A stretch of 64,000 nt of DNA from Arthrobacter sp. StoSoilB19 (GTDB lineage: Bacteria; Actinomycetota; Actinomycetes; Actinomycetales; Micrococcaceae), in NCBI RefSeq assembly GCF_019977275.1, contig NZ_AP024650.1:2294001-2358000 (forward strand). The letters run 5' to 3'. This document shows positions 55,085 through 64,000 of the stretch, in pieces; positions within the stretch are counted from its first letter, which is position 1, and every line of letters begins with the position of its first letter. The position numbers and the translations under genes were made by a program. Below the pieces are notes generated by a model. The model made no database searches, was not told where the DNA came from, and saw only the letters and a list, made by a program, of their open reading frames with translations.

Positions 55085-55840
55085 TCACTCGGATTCCAGG
55101 GCGGCCTGGACTTCGTCGCTGAGGTCGGCGTTGCTGTACACGTTCTGGACGTCGTCGAGGTCCTCGAGGGCGTCGGCAAGCTTCAGGAACTTGCGGGCGC
55201 CGTCCACATCCAGCTCAACCTGCATTGAGGGCACGAACTCAACTTCGTCGGTGTCGTACTCGATGCCGGCTTCCTTGAGTGCTTCGCGGATGGCGGGAAG
55301 ATCTCCCGGCTCCGAATGGATCTCGAAGGTCTCGCCGTTGTCCTTGACTTCCTCCGCGCCTGCGTCGAGGACGGCCATCAGGACGTCGTCCTCGCTCAGG
55401 CCGTTCTTGGGCAGGTTCACAACACCCTTGCGGGTGAAGAGGTAGCTGACGGAGCCCGGGTCCGCGATGGTGCCGCCGTTGCGGGAGATGGCCAGCCTTA
55501 CTTCGGAAGCCGCCCGGTTCTTGTTGTCGGTAAGGCACTCGATCAGCAGGGCTGAGCCCTGGGGCCCGCGGGCCTCGTACATGATTTCGGTGTAGTCCAC
55601 CACTTCACCGGTGAGCCCGGCGCCGCGCTTGATGGCGCGGTCAATGTTGTCGTTGGGGACGGACGTTTTCTTGGCCTTGGTAACGGCCAGTTCCAGGCCG
55701 GGGTTGCCGGCGAGGTCCGGTCCACCCATCCGGGCGGCAACTTCGATGTTCTTGATCAGTTTGGCAAACGACTTTGCGCGGCGGCTGTCAATGATCGCCT
55801 TTTTGTGCTTGGTCGTTGCCCATTTGGAGTGGCCTGACAT
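55085..55840 (-). CDS. yebC: YebC/PmpR-family regulator
   Basis: A 251-residue protein of the YebC/PmpR/TACO1 family. The N-terminus [18 protein letters not shown], then [15 protein letters not shown] and [19 protein letters not shown], are all diagnostic. Members have been described as transcription regulators and, more recently, as translation factors helping ribosomes through proline-rich stretches. It sits 3 bases after pdxT. Confidence 0.94.
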   Translation of the reverse strand: MSGHSKWATTKHKKAIIDSRRAKSFAKLIKNIEVAARMGGPDLAGNPGLELAVTKAKKTSVPNDNIDRAIKRGAGLTGEVVDYTEIMYEARGPQGSALLIECLTDNKNRAASEVRLAISRNGGTIADPGSVSYLFTRKGVVNLPKNGLSEDDVLMAVLDAGAEEVKDNGETFEIHSEPGDLPAIREALKEAGIEYDTDEVEFVPSMQVELDVDGARKFLKLADALEDLDDVQNVYSNADLSDEVQAALESE

Positions 55841-55843
55841 GCT

Positions 55844-56554
55844 TTACGCTTCTCCTCTGATCATGCGGATAAAAAGTTCGTGTACGCGTTTCTCGCCGGT
55901 CACTTCCGGGTGGAAGGAGGTGGCCAGCAGCTGGCCGGAACGCACTGCGACAATTCTAGCCGTCCCGGGCAGCGCTGCGGCGTGGGACGCCTGGCCGGGG
56001 TCCGCCGGTTCCACCTGCGCCAGGACCTCCACGTCCGCACCGACCCGCTCCACCCACGGACCGCGGATGAAGACAGCGTGCACGGGTGCCACGCCTGATT
56101 CCGTGGCGCTGAATTCCAGGCCCTTGAACTCCAGATCGGTTTCGAAGGACTCGCGCTGCCGGCCAAAGGCGTTGCGGCGGACGGTGATGTCCAGGCCGCC
56201 GAACGTCTGCTGGGGGGCGCCCGAAAGATCGGTGGCAGGATCGGCGATGTCCGAGGCAAGCAGGATCATCCCTGCGCAGGAGCCATAGACCGGCAGTCCC
56301 TCGGCGATGTACTTCCGGAGCGGGTCTGCAAGGTCGAAGGCCCTCGCCAGCTTGTCGATGGTGGTGGATTCGCCTCCGGGAATGATAAGGCCGTCCAGGC
56401 CGTCCAGCTCCTCCGGGCGGCGGACAGCCACGCCCTGCGCGCCGGTGGCTTCGGCAGCGCGGAGGTGTTCGCGGAAGTCTCCCTGGAGGGCCAGGACGCC
56501 GATCCGCAGGCCTGAGCCCACGCGCGCAGGAGCAGCAGAGGGGGGATTCGTCAT
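55844..56554 (-). CDS. pdxT: Pyridoxal 5'-phosphate synthase glutaminase subunit PdxT
   Basis: A 236-residue class I glutamine amidotransferase that supplies ammonia to PdxS. The nucleophile is Cys in [13 protein letters not shown], the His-Glu pair is in [11 protein letters not shown], and the glycine-rich [12 protein letters not shown] is typical of PdxT. The ATG at 56554 gives a ~20-residue N-terminal extension before [14 protein letters not shown]; starts further upstream would cover the murT leader. pdxS lies 6 kb away, beyond murT-gatD, a reductase and a peptidase. Confidence 0.94.
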   Translation of the reverse strand: MTNPPSAAPARVGSGLRIGVLALQGDFREHLRAAEATGAQGVAVRRPEELDGLDGLIIPGGESTTIDKLARAFDLADPLRKYIAEGLPVYGSCAGMILLASDIADPATDLSGAPQQTFGGLDITVRRNAFGRQRESFETDLEFKGLEFSATESGVAPVHAVFIRGPWVERVGADVEVLAQVEPADPGQASHAAALPGTARIVAVRSGQLLATSFHPEVTGEKRVHELFIRMIRGEA

Positions 56555-56644
56555 CCCTCCAGCATACGGGCCCTCCCTCCATGGCTGCTGCCACTCGGAG
56601 GCCCCGGCAAAGGTTGCATGCCGCTGCTGGGATATATTCAAAAC

Positions 56645-57937
56645 ATGGTCTTCTTCAGTGTTCCGCTCGGCAAGCTGGTCCGCAGGGTGTCCCGGCTGCG
56701 GGGCGGCGGGTCCGCACTTCCAGGACTGGTGGTCGAGAAAATCGATCCCGGCTTCATGCGGCGGACGCTCACCACGCTGCCCCATGGTGTGGCGGTGGTC
56801 AGCGGTACCAACGGCAAGACGACCACCACCAAGATGGTGGTCGAACTGCTGGAGAGCCAGGGCCTGAAGGTCTTCACGAACCGGACCGGCAGCAACTTCA
56901 CCCGGGGCGTGGCGGCGGCCCTCCTCGGCGAGGTGGACTGGCGCGGCAGGCTGGATGCGGACGTCGCGGTGCTGGAACTGGACGAAGCCCATGCGGTCCA
57001 TTTCGTGAACAGCGTCCCGCCCCGCTACTGCCTCTTACTGAACGTTCTGCGTGACCAACTGGACCGTTTCGGCGAGATCGACAAAACGGCACAGCTCCTG
57101 CAGCACATCGCTTCCAAGACCACAGGAACCGTGGTCCTGAACCGCGAGGACCCCCGCGTTGCCAGGATCGCGGAAACACTGACTGGCCAGGAGGTCAAGT
57201 ACTTCGGCCTTGACGACTCCCTGCTGGGCACCTTTCCCAATGACGACGACATGCGTGCCGCTCCGGGGAGCCCCGCGCCGGCGGGCCTGCAGGAAAAGCC
57301 GGCAGCCGACGTCGTGCTCCGCAAAGTGGGCGCGGACAGCGCCGAGTTTGAGTACGACGGCGGGACGGTCACCACGGCGATGAAGCTGCGCGGCGTCTAC
57401 AACATCTTTAACGCGGCTGCTGCGCTGACGCTGGCCCGCAGCATCTGCGGCGGTGGCGCCGCCACCGCCGACCACGCCACTTTGCTGGACGCGCTGTCCC
57501 GGGTGGCGCCGGCCTTCGGCCGCGGCGAAAGCCTGACCGTGGACGGCCAGCCGCTGGACCTGGTGCTGGTGAAGAACCCCAGCGGTTTCCGGCTGGGACT
57601 GAAATCCTTCCCCGCCGCCGGGTACGCCACCATGATCGCCATCAACGACAACTACGCGGACGGGCGGGACATGTCCTGGCTGTGGGACGTGGAATTTGAT
57701 TCCCTGCGCGGGGCGGGGGTGGAAATGATAAGCGGGTCGCGCGCCTACGACATGGCGCTGCGGCTCCAGTACGACGACGTCCAGGTCGGAGCGGTGCAGA
57801 CCGACATCCCGGCCGCCCTGGCAGCCTTTATCCGGGAGGGCCAGGGCAAGCCCAAAAGGATTTTCTGCACCTACACCGCTATGCTGGCCATCCGCCGCGA
57901 GCTGTCCAAAATCACCACCGTGGAGGTTGTCTCGTGA
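56645..57937 (+). CDS. murT: MurT: lipid II isoglutaminyl synthase subunit (Mur ligase type)
   Basis: A 430-residue Mur-ligase homologue which, with GatD, amidates the D-Glu of lipid II. The ATP loop [14 protein letters not shown] is at ~48-61, [13 protein letters not shown] follows at ~108, and [15 protein letters not shown] marks the MurT group. The C-terminal DUF1727 ends [14 protein letters not shown]. The four-Cys zinc ribbon expected around 190-230 is missing; the region is a short Pro/Ala-rich stretch. The ATG at 56645 ([14 protein letters not shown]) is preferred; an ATG at 56618 is also possible. Confidence 0.92.
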   Translation: MVFFSVPLGKLVRRVSRLRGGGSALPGLVVEKIDPGFMRRTLTTLPHGVAVVSGTNGKTTTTKMVVELLESQGLKVFTNRTGSNFTRGVAAALLGEVDWRGRLDADVAVLELDEAHAVHFVNSVPPRYCLLLNVLRDQLDRFGEIDKTAQLLQHIASKTTGTVVLNREDPRVARIAETLTGQEVKYFGLDDSLLGTFPNDDDMRAAPGSPAPAGLQEKPAADVVLRKVGADSAEFEYDGGTVTTAMKLRGVYNIFNAAAALTLARSICGGGAATADHATLLDALSRVAPAFGRGESLTVDGQPLDLVLVKNPSGFRLGLKSFPAAGYATMIAINDNYADGRDMSWLWDVEFDSLRGAGVEMISGSRAYDMALRLQYDDVQVGAVQTDIPAALAAFIREGQGKPKRIFCTYTAMLAIRRELSKITTVEVVS

Positions 57938-58689
57938 ATCCTGCAGAAGCAGCGACGGCCGGCGGCCAGTCCAAGGGCACCCTCCGGGTGGTGCAGCTGT
58001 ACCCGCGCGACATGAACATCTACGGCGATTGGGGCAATGCCCTGGTCCTGCAGCGCCGCATTTCCTGGCACGGGTACACCCCTGAACTGCTCGAATACAA
58101 CGTGGGCGATCCTTTTCCCGAGGGCGTGGACATCATTGTCGGCGGCGGCGGGCAGGACAGCGGGCAACTGGTGATCCAGGACGACCTGCAGGCCCGGGCC
58201 GGCCAGCTCAAGGAGCTGGCCGAGGATGGTACGCCGATGCTGGTCATTTGCGGCCTGTACCAGCTTTTTGGCCGGTTCTTCAAAACCCGCACCGGCGCTG
58301 TCATCCCGGGCATCAGCATCCTGGACGTGGAAACCCACGGCACCGATGAGCGCCTGATCGGCAACGTCAAAGTCTCAACCAATGAGTTCGGCGACGTCCT
58401 CGGCTACGAAAACCACAGCGGCCAAACCACGCTGGGCAGCGGTGTGCGGCCACTCGGTACCGTAGCCAAGGGAACGGGCAACAACAGCAACGACGGCCAT
58501 GAAGGGGCCCGCTACCGCAACATCGTGGCCAGCTACCTGCACGGCTCGCTGCTGCCGAAGAACCCCGCCATCGCCGACTTCCTCATCCGCACCGCAGCGG
58601 AGCGCAAGTTCGGCAGCTTCTCCCCCGGCAACCCGGACGACACCTATGCCGTCCTGGCCCGGGAGCACGCTGCCCGCCGGCCGCGCTGA
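57934..58689 (+). CDS. gatD: GatD: lipid II isoglutaminyl synthase glutaminase subunit
   Basis: A 251-residue CobB/CobQ-like glutamine amidotransferase. The nucleophile Cys is in MLVICGLYQLFGRFF at ~109, and the partner His in IVASYLHGSLLPKNP at ~200. The start GTG overlaps the murT stop (GTGA), as expected for two subunits made in equal amounts. Product: ammonia for amidation of peptidoglycan stem peptides, important for cross-linking. Confidence 0.93.
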   Translation: MNPAEAATAGGQSKGTLRVVQLYPRDMNIYGDWGNALVLQRRISWHGYTPELLEYNVGDPFPEGVDIIVGGGGQDSGQLVIQDDLQARAGQLKELAEDGTPMLVICGLYQLFGRFFKTRTGAVIPGISILDVETHGTDERLIGNVKVSTNEFGDVLGYENHSGQTTLGSGVRPLGTVAKGTGNNSNDGHEGARYRNIVASYLHGSLLPKNPAIADFLIRTAAERKFGSFSPGNPDDTYAVLAREHAARRPR

Positions 58690-58737
58690 CCAAAAAGACT
58701 ACTGACCCGGGTTACCGGCAGAGGTGCGGCATCCCGG

Positions 58738-60120
58738 TCAACGCCACTGGAAGTACTCCCGGTGGATGTTGGCCCGGCGGACTCCGGCGGCCCGGAAGGC
58801 TTTGCGGAACTGCCGCAGCATGGGATCCGGTCCGCCCATGAAAACCGACAGCTGGCGTGGTTCGGTTCCCACTGCGGCCAGGACTGCCTCCGGGGTGAGC
58901 CGGCCATCCGCCTCGGTGTCCACCAGATGGACCGTGAGCCGTGGCTGATTCCAGGCGGCGGCAGTGATCTCGTCGGCAAAGGGCGACGGACCTGCCGAGG
59001 TCACGAAGAAGTGGACGTCTTCGTGGAGCTCCCCGTCCAGTGACCGCAGCCAGCTGAGGAAGGGCGTGATTCCCACACCGCCGGCGACCCAGGCCTGATG
59101 GGACGTGCCGCGGTGCCGGTCAAAGCGTCCGTAGGGCCCACCGACCACGGCCGGCATCCCCGGCTGGACCACGTCCGGAAGCCTGGCTGTATGGTCGCCC
59201 AGCGCCTTGACCGTGATGCTGATTCCACCTTCCTCTGCCGGTCCCGAGATGGAGAATGGGTGCCGCTGCCAGCCCTCTGCTGTTTCCAGGTAGACCATGG
59301 CGAACTGGCCCGGCCTGAAATCCAGCGGCCGGCCCAGGGGACGGAGCGCCACTTCCACCAGGTCCGGCGCAACGGGCCGGACGGACGCAACCTGGTAGTC
59401 GTGGTGCGGCAGGAAATGCCGCGACAGCAGCTCGCGGTAGGCGTAGAACCCCAGTCCCGTCCCGCCGATAACCACGTAACTCCACCGGAGCGCGGGCGCG
59501 GCCTCAAACGCGCTGGCGTCGAGCAGGCCGTGCAGGAAGCCGGCGGCCAGGAACAAGCCGGTCAGCCGGTGGAAGCCCCGCCACCGCTCGTAGCCACCCA
59601 GCACGCGGGCCGCCATTTGGACCGGCCGGGTTCCAAGAGATGCCAGGACCAGGCGGCGGAGAGGTGCGGGAAGCATCGTCCGCCAGCGCGGCAGGACTGC
59701 CCACACCACCAACGCGGCCAGGCCGCTGATGGCGACCACTGCCAACGTCTTGCCCAGGCTGGTTGCTTCCGGATTGGCGGCAAGTTCAATATGGGGCAGC
59801 AACAGGATGGTTGCCGTAATCGCCGCCCTGCGGTGCCAAATGGCGGCGTGGTCAATGCCACCAAAAATCGGCTCGACGTGAGGGAGGGTGCTGACCAGGA
59901 CCAGCGCGATCGAATACAACAAGACGGACTCGCCACCGAAGAGCTGCCCAACGTGCCCCAGGACAGGTTCGCCGGCAGGGCGTGCCAGTAACCAGAAGAC
60001 GCCGTACACCGCCACCAGCACCGTGATGGCGCCGGGCCCCAGCCATCGGAACGGAATGCCCAGGAAGTCGGTCCCGGGCCTGCTGCCAACCTTGGTCATG
60101 GGCCACGGTCCCTTCGTCAT
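58738..60120 (-). CDS. Ferric-reductase-like membrane flavoprotein
   Basis: A 461-residue protein: an N-terminal ~200 residues with six hydrophobic segments of the ferric-reductase-like transmembrane type, including paired histidines (IDHAAIWHRR, LLPHIELA, GFHRLTG, FLHGLL) that may hold haem, then a ferredoxin-NADP reductase-like half. The latter has the FAD motif RHPFSISG, GGPYGRFD, and the NAD(P)-binding GGVGITPFLSWLRSL. It probably moves electrons from NAD(P)H across or into the membrane; metal reduction or lipid-linked redox are possible. The start at 60120 has GGCAGGG upstream; an ATG at 60099 is possible. Confidence 0.85.
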   Translation of the reverse strand: MTKGPWPMTKVGSRPGTDFLGIPFRWLGPGAITVLVAVYGVFWLLARPAGEPVLGHVGQLFGGESVLLYSIALVLVSTLPHVEPIFGGIDHAAIWHRRAAITATILLLPHIELAANPEATSLGKTLAVVAISGLAALVVWAVLPRWRTMLPAPLRRLVLASLGTRPVQMAARVLGGYERWRGFHRLTGLFLAAGFLHGLLDASAFEAAPALRWSYVVIGGTGLGFYAYRELLSRHFLPHHDYQVASVRPVAPDLVEVALRPLGRPLDFRPGQFAMVYLETAEGWQRHPFSISGPAEEGGISITVKALGDHTARLPDVVQPGMPAVVGGPYGRFDRHRGTSHQAWVAGGVGITPFLSWLRSLDGELHEDVHFFVTSAGPSPFADEITAAAWNQPRLTVHLVDTEADGRLTPEAVLAAVGTEPRQLSVFMGGPDPMLRQFRKAFRAAGVRRANIHREYFQWR

Positions 60121-60265
60121 TGCCCTGCCTTTTGCGCGTGCCATGCAGGTCGCGTCGATTGCGGCCCGTGCCGGGCCCCATAGCGGCAATTGTAGGGACA
60201 CAGGCTGGGAGCGCATCCTCCATCCCCCGATTGAGAAGCGTACCCCGCTGTGAAAGGTTTACCCC

Positions 60266-62278
60266 ATGACGAACCCGCTCCTTTCCGCCAGTCCCCTGCC
60301 CTACGGCCTTCCACCGTTCCAAACCATCGCCGTGGAGCAGTACCGTGAAGCCATCAACGCAGGGTTGTCCGCGCACCTGGACGAGATCGGGGCCATCGCC
60401 GGCAACGCCCAGCCCGCGACATTCGAGAACACGGCCCTGGCCATGGAACGTTCCGGGCAGTTGCTGAACCGGTCAGCCGCGGCGTTCTTCACCCTGGTGT
60501 CGGCAGATGCGTCGCAGGAAATCCGGGAGCTGGAGACAGAACTGTCCCCGCGCTTCCAGGCCCACCAGGACGAGGTGTACCTCAACAGGGCCTTGTTCGA
60601 ACGCTTCGCCGCCATCGATACGGACACTTGCGATCCCGAGTCGGCCCGCCTGGTGGAGGAATACCTCAAAGAGTTCCGCCAGTCAGGCATCCAGCTGGAT
60701 GCGCCGGGCCAGGAGCGGCTGCGCGCCATCAACGCCGAACTGGCGCGCCTGGGCACCGAGTTCGGCCAGCGGGTCAAGGAAGGAATGAAGTCCGCCGCAC
60801 TGCTGCTGGATGACGCGGGCGACCTGGCGGGGCTGCCGGCCGACGACGTCGCCAGCGCAGCGGTTGCAGCCCGCGACGCCGGACACGACGGCAAATACCT
60901 GCTCACCCTGATCCAGCCCGGCAACCAGCCTGCCCTCGCCGCACTCGAGAACCGTGACGTCCGCCGTCGCCTGTTCGAAGCCTCCGTGGCGAGGGGCAGT
61001 GACGGCGGCAGCCTGGATGTCCTGGACCTGGCCCGGGACATGGCCGGGCTGAGGGCGGAGAAGGCACGGCTGCTGGGGTTCGCCAACTATGCCGAACTTG
61101 TGGTTGACCGGCAGACGGCGCCGGACTTCGAAGCGGTCCGGACCATGCTGGGCCGGATGGCGCCGGCCGCCATCCGCAATGCCGACGCCGAGGCGGCGGC
61201 GCTGGCCGGGGTTGCCGGCCACCCGCTGGAAGCGTGGGACTGGGCCTACTACTCGGCCAAGGTGCGGCGGGAAAAGTACGACGTCGACGAACAGGCGCTC
61301 CGGCCGTACTTTGAACTCAACCGCACCATTAACGACGGCGTGTTTTTTGCGGCCACATCCCTGTACGGCGTCACCTTCCACGAGCGGACCGACCTCCACG
61401 GCTACCACCCTGACGTGCGTATCTGGGAGGTCCGCCACGAGGACGGCTCCGCCCTGGGGCTGTTCCTGGGCGACTATTACGCGCGCGAATCGAAGCGCGG
61501 CGGCGCCTGGATGAACTCGCTCGTGGACCAATCGGCGCTGCTGGGCACCCGGCCCGTGGTGATCAATACCCTGAATATTTCCAAGCCGCCCGCGGGTGAA
61601 CCGACGCTTCTCACCCTGGACGAACTGCGGACCCTTTTCCACGAGTTTGGCCACGCGCTGCACGGCCTGTTGTCGAGCGTTACCTATCCGCGCTTTTCAG
61701 GCACCGCGGTGCCGCGGGATTTCGTGGAGTACCCGTCGCAGGTGAACGAAATGTGGATCATGTGGCCGGATGTAGTGTCCAACTACGCACGCCACCACAT
61801 CACCGGCGAGCCGCTGCCGCAGGACATCGTGGACCGGCTGGAGGAATCCCGGCTCTGGGGCGAGGGATTCGCCACCACCGAATACCTGGGAGCTGCCCTT
61901 CTTGACCTGGCGTGGCATGTGCTGGAACCGGGCGGTGCCCCTGACCATGTGCTGGAGTTTGAGGCGAAGGCCCTGGCTTCCGCCGGGATCGCCCATCGCC
62001 TGATTCCGCCCCGGTACCGCACCGGGTACTTCCAGCACATCTTCGCCGGGGACGGATACGCGGCGGGCTACTACTCCTATATCTGGAGCGAAGTATTGGA
62101 CGCAGAGACCGTTGACTGGTTCAAGGAGAACGGCGGCCTAACCAGGGCGAACGGCGAACGCTTCCGGCAGGAGTTGCTCTCCCGGGGCAACAGCCGCGAC
62201 CCGCTGGAATCGTTCCGCATCGTGAGGGGCCGCGACGCACAGCTGGACCCCCTGCTAAGGCGCCGCGGCCTGGAGTAA
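60266..62278 (+). CDS. M3-family zinc metallopeptidase (oligopeptidase/dipeptidyl carboxypeptidase)
   Basis: A 670-residue cytosolic thimet-type peptidase. The zinc motif LFHEFGHALHGLLS is at ~456-469, with the third ligand in the following FVEYPSQVNEMW helix (Glu). The substrate-pocket Tyr/Gly segment YAAGYYSYIWSEVLDAE is near the C-terminus. It most resembles peptidyl-dipeptidase Dcp/OpdA, which trims oligopeptides. The start ATG follows GTGAAAGG. It ends opposite pdxS with a shared hairpin. Confidence 0.93.
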   Translation: MTNPLLSASPLPYGLPPFQTIAVEQYREAINAGLSAHLDEIGAIAGNAQPATFENTALAMERSGQLLNRSAAAFFTLVSADASQEIRELETELSPRFQAHQDEVYLNRALFERFAAIDTDTCDPESARLVEEYLKEFRQSGIQLDAPGQERLRAINAELARLGTEFGQRVKEGMKSAALLLDDAGDLAGLPADDVASAAVAARDAGHDGKYLLTLIQPGNQPALAALENRDVRRRLFEASVARGSDGGSLDVLDLARDMAGLRAEKARLLGFANYAELVVDRQTAPDFEAVRTMLGRMAPAAIRNADAEAAALAGVAGHPLEAWDWAYYSAKVRREKYDVDEQALRPYFELNRTINDGVFFAATSLYGVTFHERTDLHGYHPDVRIWEVRHEDGSALGLFLGDYYARESKRGGAWMNSLVDQSALLGTRPVVINTLNISKPPAGEPTLLTLDELRTLFHEFGHALHGLLSSVTYPRFSGTAVPRDFVEYPSQVNEMWIMWPDVVSNYARHHITGEPLPQDIVDRLEESRLWGEGFATTEYLGAALLDLAWHVLEPGGAPDHVLEFEAKALASAGIAHRLIPPRYRTGYFQHIFAGDGYAAGYYSYIWSEVLDAETVDWFKENGGLTRANGERFRQELLSRGNSRDPLESFRIVRGRDAQLDPLLRRRGLE

Positions 62279-62300
62279 CCCCCTGACCTTAAAGAAGTAC

Positions 62301-62341
62301 GACGCCGGTCCCCCACCGAAAGAAGGTGAGGAACCGGCGTC
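62301..62341. terminator. Hairpin between the M3 peptidase and pdxS
   Basis: Arms 62301-62317 and 62325-62341 pair at 15 of 17 positions around a GAAAGAA loop, 22 bases after the peptidase stop. The remaining ~170 bases to pdxS are GC-rich with no further feature recognised. Confidence 0.75.
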
Positions 62342-62509
62342 GTCATTACTTAGGTGAGGCGACCACCAGCGACAGGCGGGGGTGATCCGGCAGCACGCGT
62401 AAAAGGGGCCCCGCGCCCCGACCAGCGACAAAGCCGCCAAACGAGGCGCGGGGAATAGCGTGCAGAGGATCAGCGCCGCCAGGCGCCCAAAGAGGACGCG
62501 AGGAGGGTG

Positions 62510-63436
62510 TTACCAGCCGCGTTCGGCGAGGCGGTGCGGCTGGGGGATCTCGTCGACGTTGATGCCCACCATGGCTTCGCCGAGGCCGCGGGAGGCCTTG
62601 GCGATGACGTCGGGGTCGTCGAAGAAGGTGGTGGCCTTGACGACGGCGGCCGCGCGCTGGGCGGGGTTGCCGGACTTGAAGATGCCGGAGCCGACGAAGA
62701 CGCCGTCGGCACCGAGCTGCATCATCATGGCCGCGTCAGCGGGGGTGGCGATGCCGCCGGCGGTGAACAGGACGACGGGCAGCTTGCCGGCGGCGGCAAC
62801 TTCCTTGACCAGTTCATACGGGGCCTGCAGTTCCTTGGCCGCGACGTAGAGCTCGTCCTCGGGCAGGGAGGACAGCCGGGCGATCTCGGAGCGGATCTTG
62901 CGCATGTGTCCGGTGGCGTTGGAGACGTCGCCGGTGCCGGCTTCGCCCTTGGAGCGGATCATGGCCGCGCCCTCGTTGATGCGGCGCAGGGCCTCACCGA
63001 GGTTGGTGGCGCCACAGACGAAGGGAACCTTGAAGTTCCACTTGTCGATGTGGTTGATGTAGTCGGCGGGGGTCAGGACCTCGGACTCGTCGATGTAGTC
63101 GACACCAAGGGACTGCAGGACCTGGGCCTCGACAAAGTGGCCGATGCGGGCCTTGGCCATGACCGGGATGGACACGGCATCAATGATCTGGTCGATCATG
63201 TCGGGATCGGACATGCGGGACACGCCGCCCTGGGCACGGATATCGGCCGGAACACGCTCCAGCGCCATGACTGCCACGGCACCGGCGTCTTCGGCGATGC
63301 GGGCCTGCTCGACGTTGACGACGTCCATGATGACGCCGCCCTTGAGCATCTCGGCCATGCCACGCTTCACGCGGCTGCTGCCCGTGACGCTGTTCGCGGA
63401 CGAACCGGCCTCGTTGCTTACATCAGGTGTAGACAC
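62510..63436 (-). CDS. pdxS: Pyridoxal 5'-phosphate synthase lyase subunit PdxS
   Basis: A 308-residue TIM-barrel synthase making PLP from ribose 5-phosphate, glyceraldehyde 3-phosphate and ammonia from PdxT. The segments [50 protein letters not shown] (first part) and the phosphate loop [15 protein letters not shown] are conserved, including the two catalytic lysines. The GTG at 63436 is the likely start. It is transcribed away from the phosphatidyltransferase gene's end, same strand. Confidence 0.95.
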   Translation of the reverse strand: MSTPDVSNEAGSSANSVTGSSRVKRGMAEMLKGGVIMDVVNVEQARIAEDAGAVAVMALERVPADIRAQGGVSRMSDPDMIDQIIDAVSIPVMAKARIGHFVEAQVLQSLGVDYIDESEVLTPADYINHIDKWNFKVPFVCGATNLGEALRRINEGAAMIRSKGEAGTGDVSNATGHMRKIRSEIARLSSLPEDELYVAAKELQAPYELVKEVAAAGKLPVVLFTAGGIATPADAAMMMQLGADGVFVGSGIFKSGNPAQRAAAVVKATTFFDDPDVIAKASRGLGEAMVGINVDEIPQPHRLAERGW

Positions 63437-63536
63437 AAAAACCCCTATGGGTAGACAGATGATCTTCGCCGGGCATGCGGCGGCAGCTGCCGGAGGTGCA
63501 CGCACGGATTGCCGGGTCGCTTGACCGGGCACTTAT

Positions 63537-63567
63537 ATACTAGTCCCCCGCCGCACGGCAGGCTTAA
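63537..63567 (-). promoter_or_regulatory. Possible pdxS promoter
   Basis: On the minus strand TTAAGC (63562-63567) and TAGTAT (63537-63542) are 19 bases apart, in an AT-rich patch (TAGTATATAAG) that stands out from the region. It lies ~100 bases before the pdxS GTG. The hexamers are only partly like the sigma-70 consensus. Confidence 0.35.
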
Positions 63568-63573
63568 TCATGT

Positions 63574-64000
63574 CTAATCTGCGGGCGTGGGCTCTGCCAA
63601 TGCCTGCCGGCGTACCGAGATAACGCGCTGAACGACGGTGATGAGGCTGGCCGCCGCCAGGAGGACCAGTGTGACCAGGAGCACCACCGGCGGGAGGCCC
63701 AGGCCGGTCAGGCCGGTTACCACCAGGATGGATACCAGGCGTTCCGCCCGCTCGGCGATCCCCACGTTGGCCGTGAAGCCCAGCGACTCCGCCTTCGCCC
63801 GGGCGTAGGAGACAACCATGCCCAGGACAAGGCAGAGCAGGGCGGCCACGGCGATGGCCATGTTGTTGCCGCCGGTGAAGAACCAGACGGACACCCCGGC
63901 GAAGAGGGCACCGTCGGCAACCCGGTCCAGGGTGGAGTCGAGGAAGTTCCCCCAGCGGCTCTTCACGCCCTGCATCCGGGCCATGATGCCGTCCAGGACG
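63574..64000 (-). CDS. CDP-alcohol phosphatidyltransferase (probably phosphatidylinositol phosphate synthase), C-terminal part
   Basis: About 142 residues are present; the N-terminus lies beyond the right edge. The visible start reads VLDGIMARMQGV...WGNFLDSTLD, matching the CDP-alcohol transferase motif D-G-x2-A-R-x8-G-x3-D-x3-D that binds CDP-diacylglycerol and metal. Four hydrophobic segments follow (e.g. IAVAALLCLVLGMVVSYA). In actinobacteria the gene beside pdxS is usually the PI-phosphate synthase (pgsA-like) in the phosphatidylinositol mannoside cluster; this assignment is from context. Confidence 0.85.
   Translation of the reverse strand, partial: VLDGIMARMQGVKSRWGNFLDSTLDRVADGALFAGVSVWFFTGGNNMAIAVAALLCLVLGMVVSYARAKAESLGFTANVGIAERAERLVSILVVTGLTGLGLPPVVLLVTLVLLAAASLITVVQRVISVRRQALAEPTPAD

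Overview
The window is a stretch of high-GC actinobacterial chromosome. It most resembles a Micrococcaceae genome of the Arthrobacter/Pseudarthrobacter type; this is inferred from gene content and order, not from a database search. Pointers are the actinobacterial integration host factor (mihF) next to gmk-rpoZ-coaBC-metK, a PriA whose helicase motifs have decayed, MurT/GatD, an acVLRF1-type release-factor homologue, many GTG/TTG starts, and the order pdxT-yebC-ruvCAB-yajC-secDF-rel.

Layout. 1-3260 (+): the end of a SorC-type sugar-responsive regulator, an aldo/keto reductase, an alpha/beta hydrolase and a GT4 glycosyltransferase. 3310-9337 (-): priA, metK, coaBC, rpoZ, gmk, mihF. 9448-18382 (-): a complete UMP operon, pyrR-pyrB-pyrC-(membrane protein)-carA-carB-pyrF, with a predicted PyrR-binding RNA hairpin just before the pyrR ribosome-binding site. 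18562-19839 (+): a PrsW-type membrane protease. 19876-23284: a nested pair of IS3-family elements. 23316-31049 (-): nusB, efp, a TPR protein, aroB-aroK-aroC-aroE, mltG, ruvX. 31057-36905 (-): alaS, two small membrane proteins, rpsD, rarA. 36982-46718: an acVLRF1 homologue, an acetyltransferase, aspS, an APC permease, hisS, a membrane-anchored cyclophilin, a DUF349 protein and an orphan AbiEi-like protein. 46599-56554 (-): rel, secF, secD, yajC, ruvB, ruvA, ruvC, yebC, pdxT. 56645-62278: murT-gatD (+), a flavin-dependent reductase (-) and an M3 peptidase (+). 62510-64000 (-): pdxS and the truncated start of a CDP-alcohol phosphatidyltransferase gene.

Most of the window is ordinary core genome: nucleotide, shikimate, PLP and SAM synthesis, aminoacyl-tRNA synthetases, protein export and recombination. 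The exceptional part is 19853-23306. Two related but different IS3-family elements lie one inside the other, and each sits exactly in the 4-nt loop of an 18-19 bp stem-loop. Removing each element with one copy of its 3-bp target duplication restores the hairpin (loops GGAT and AAAT). The outer hairpin was the shared terminator between the PrsW gene and nusB. The outer element appears to carry a passenger gene for a small membrane protein. Both elements have a conserved in-frame G GGA AAA slippery heptamer that would join orfA to orfB, and a left-end palindrome that folds over the orfA ribosome-binding site.

No tRNA, rRNA or CRISPR was recognised, and no gene-free stretch exceeds about 300 bases.
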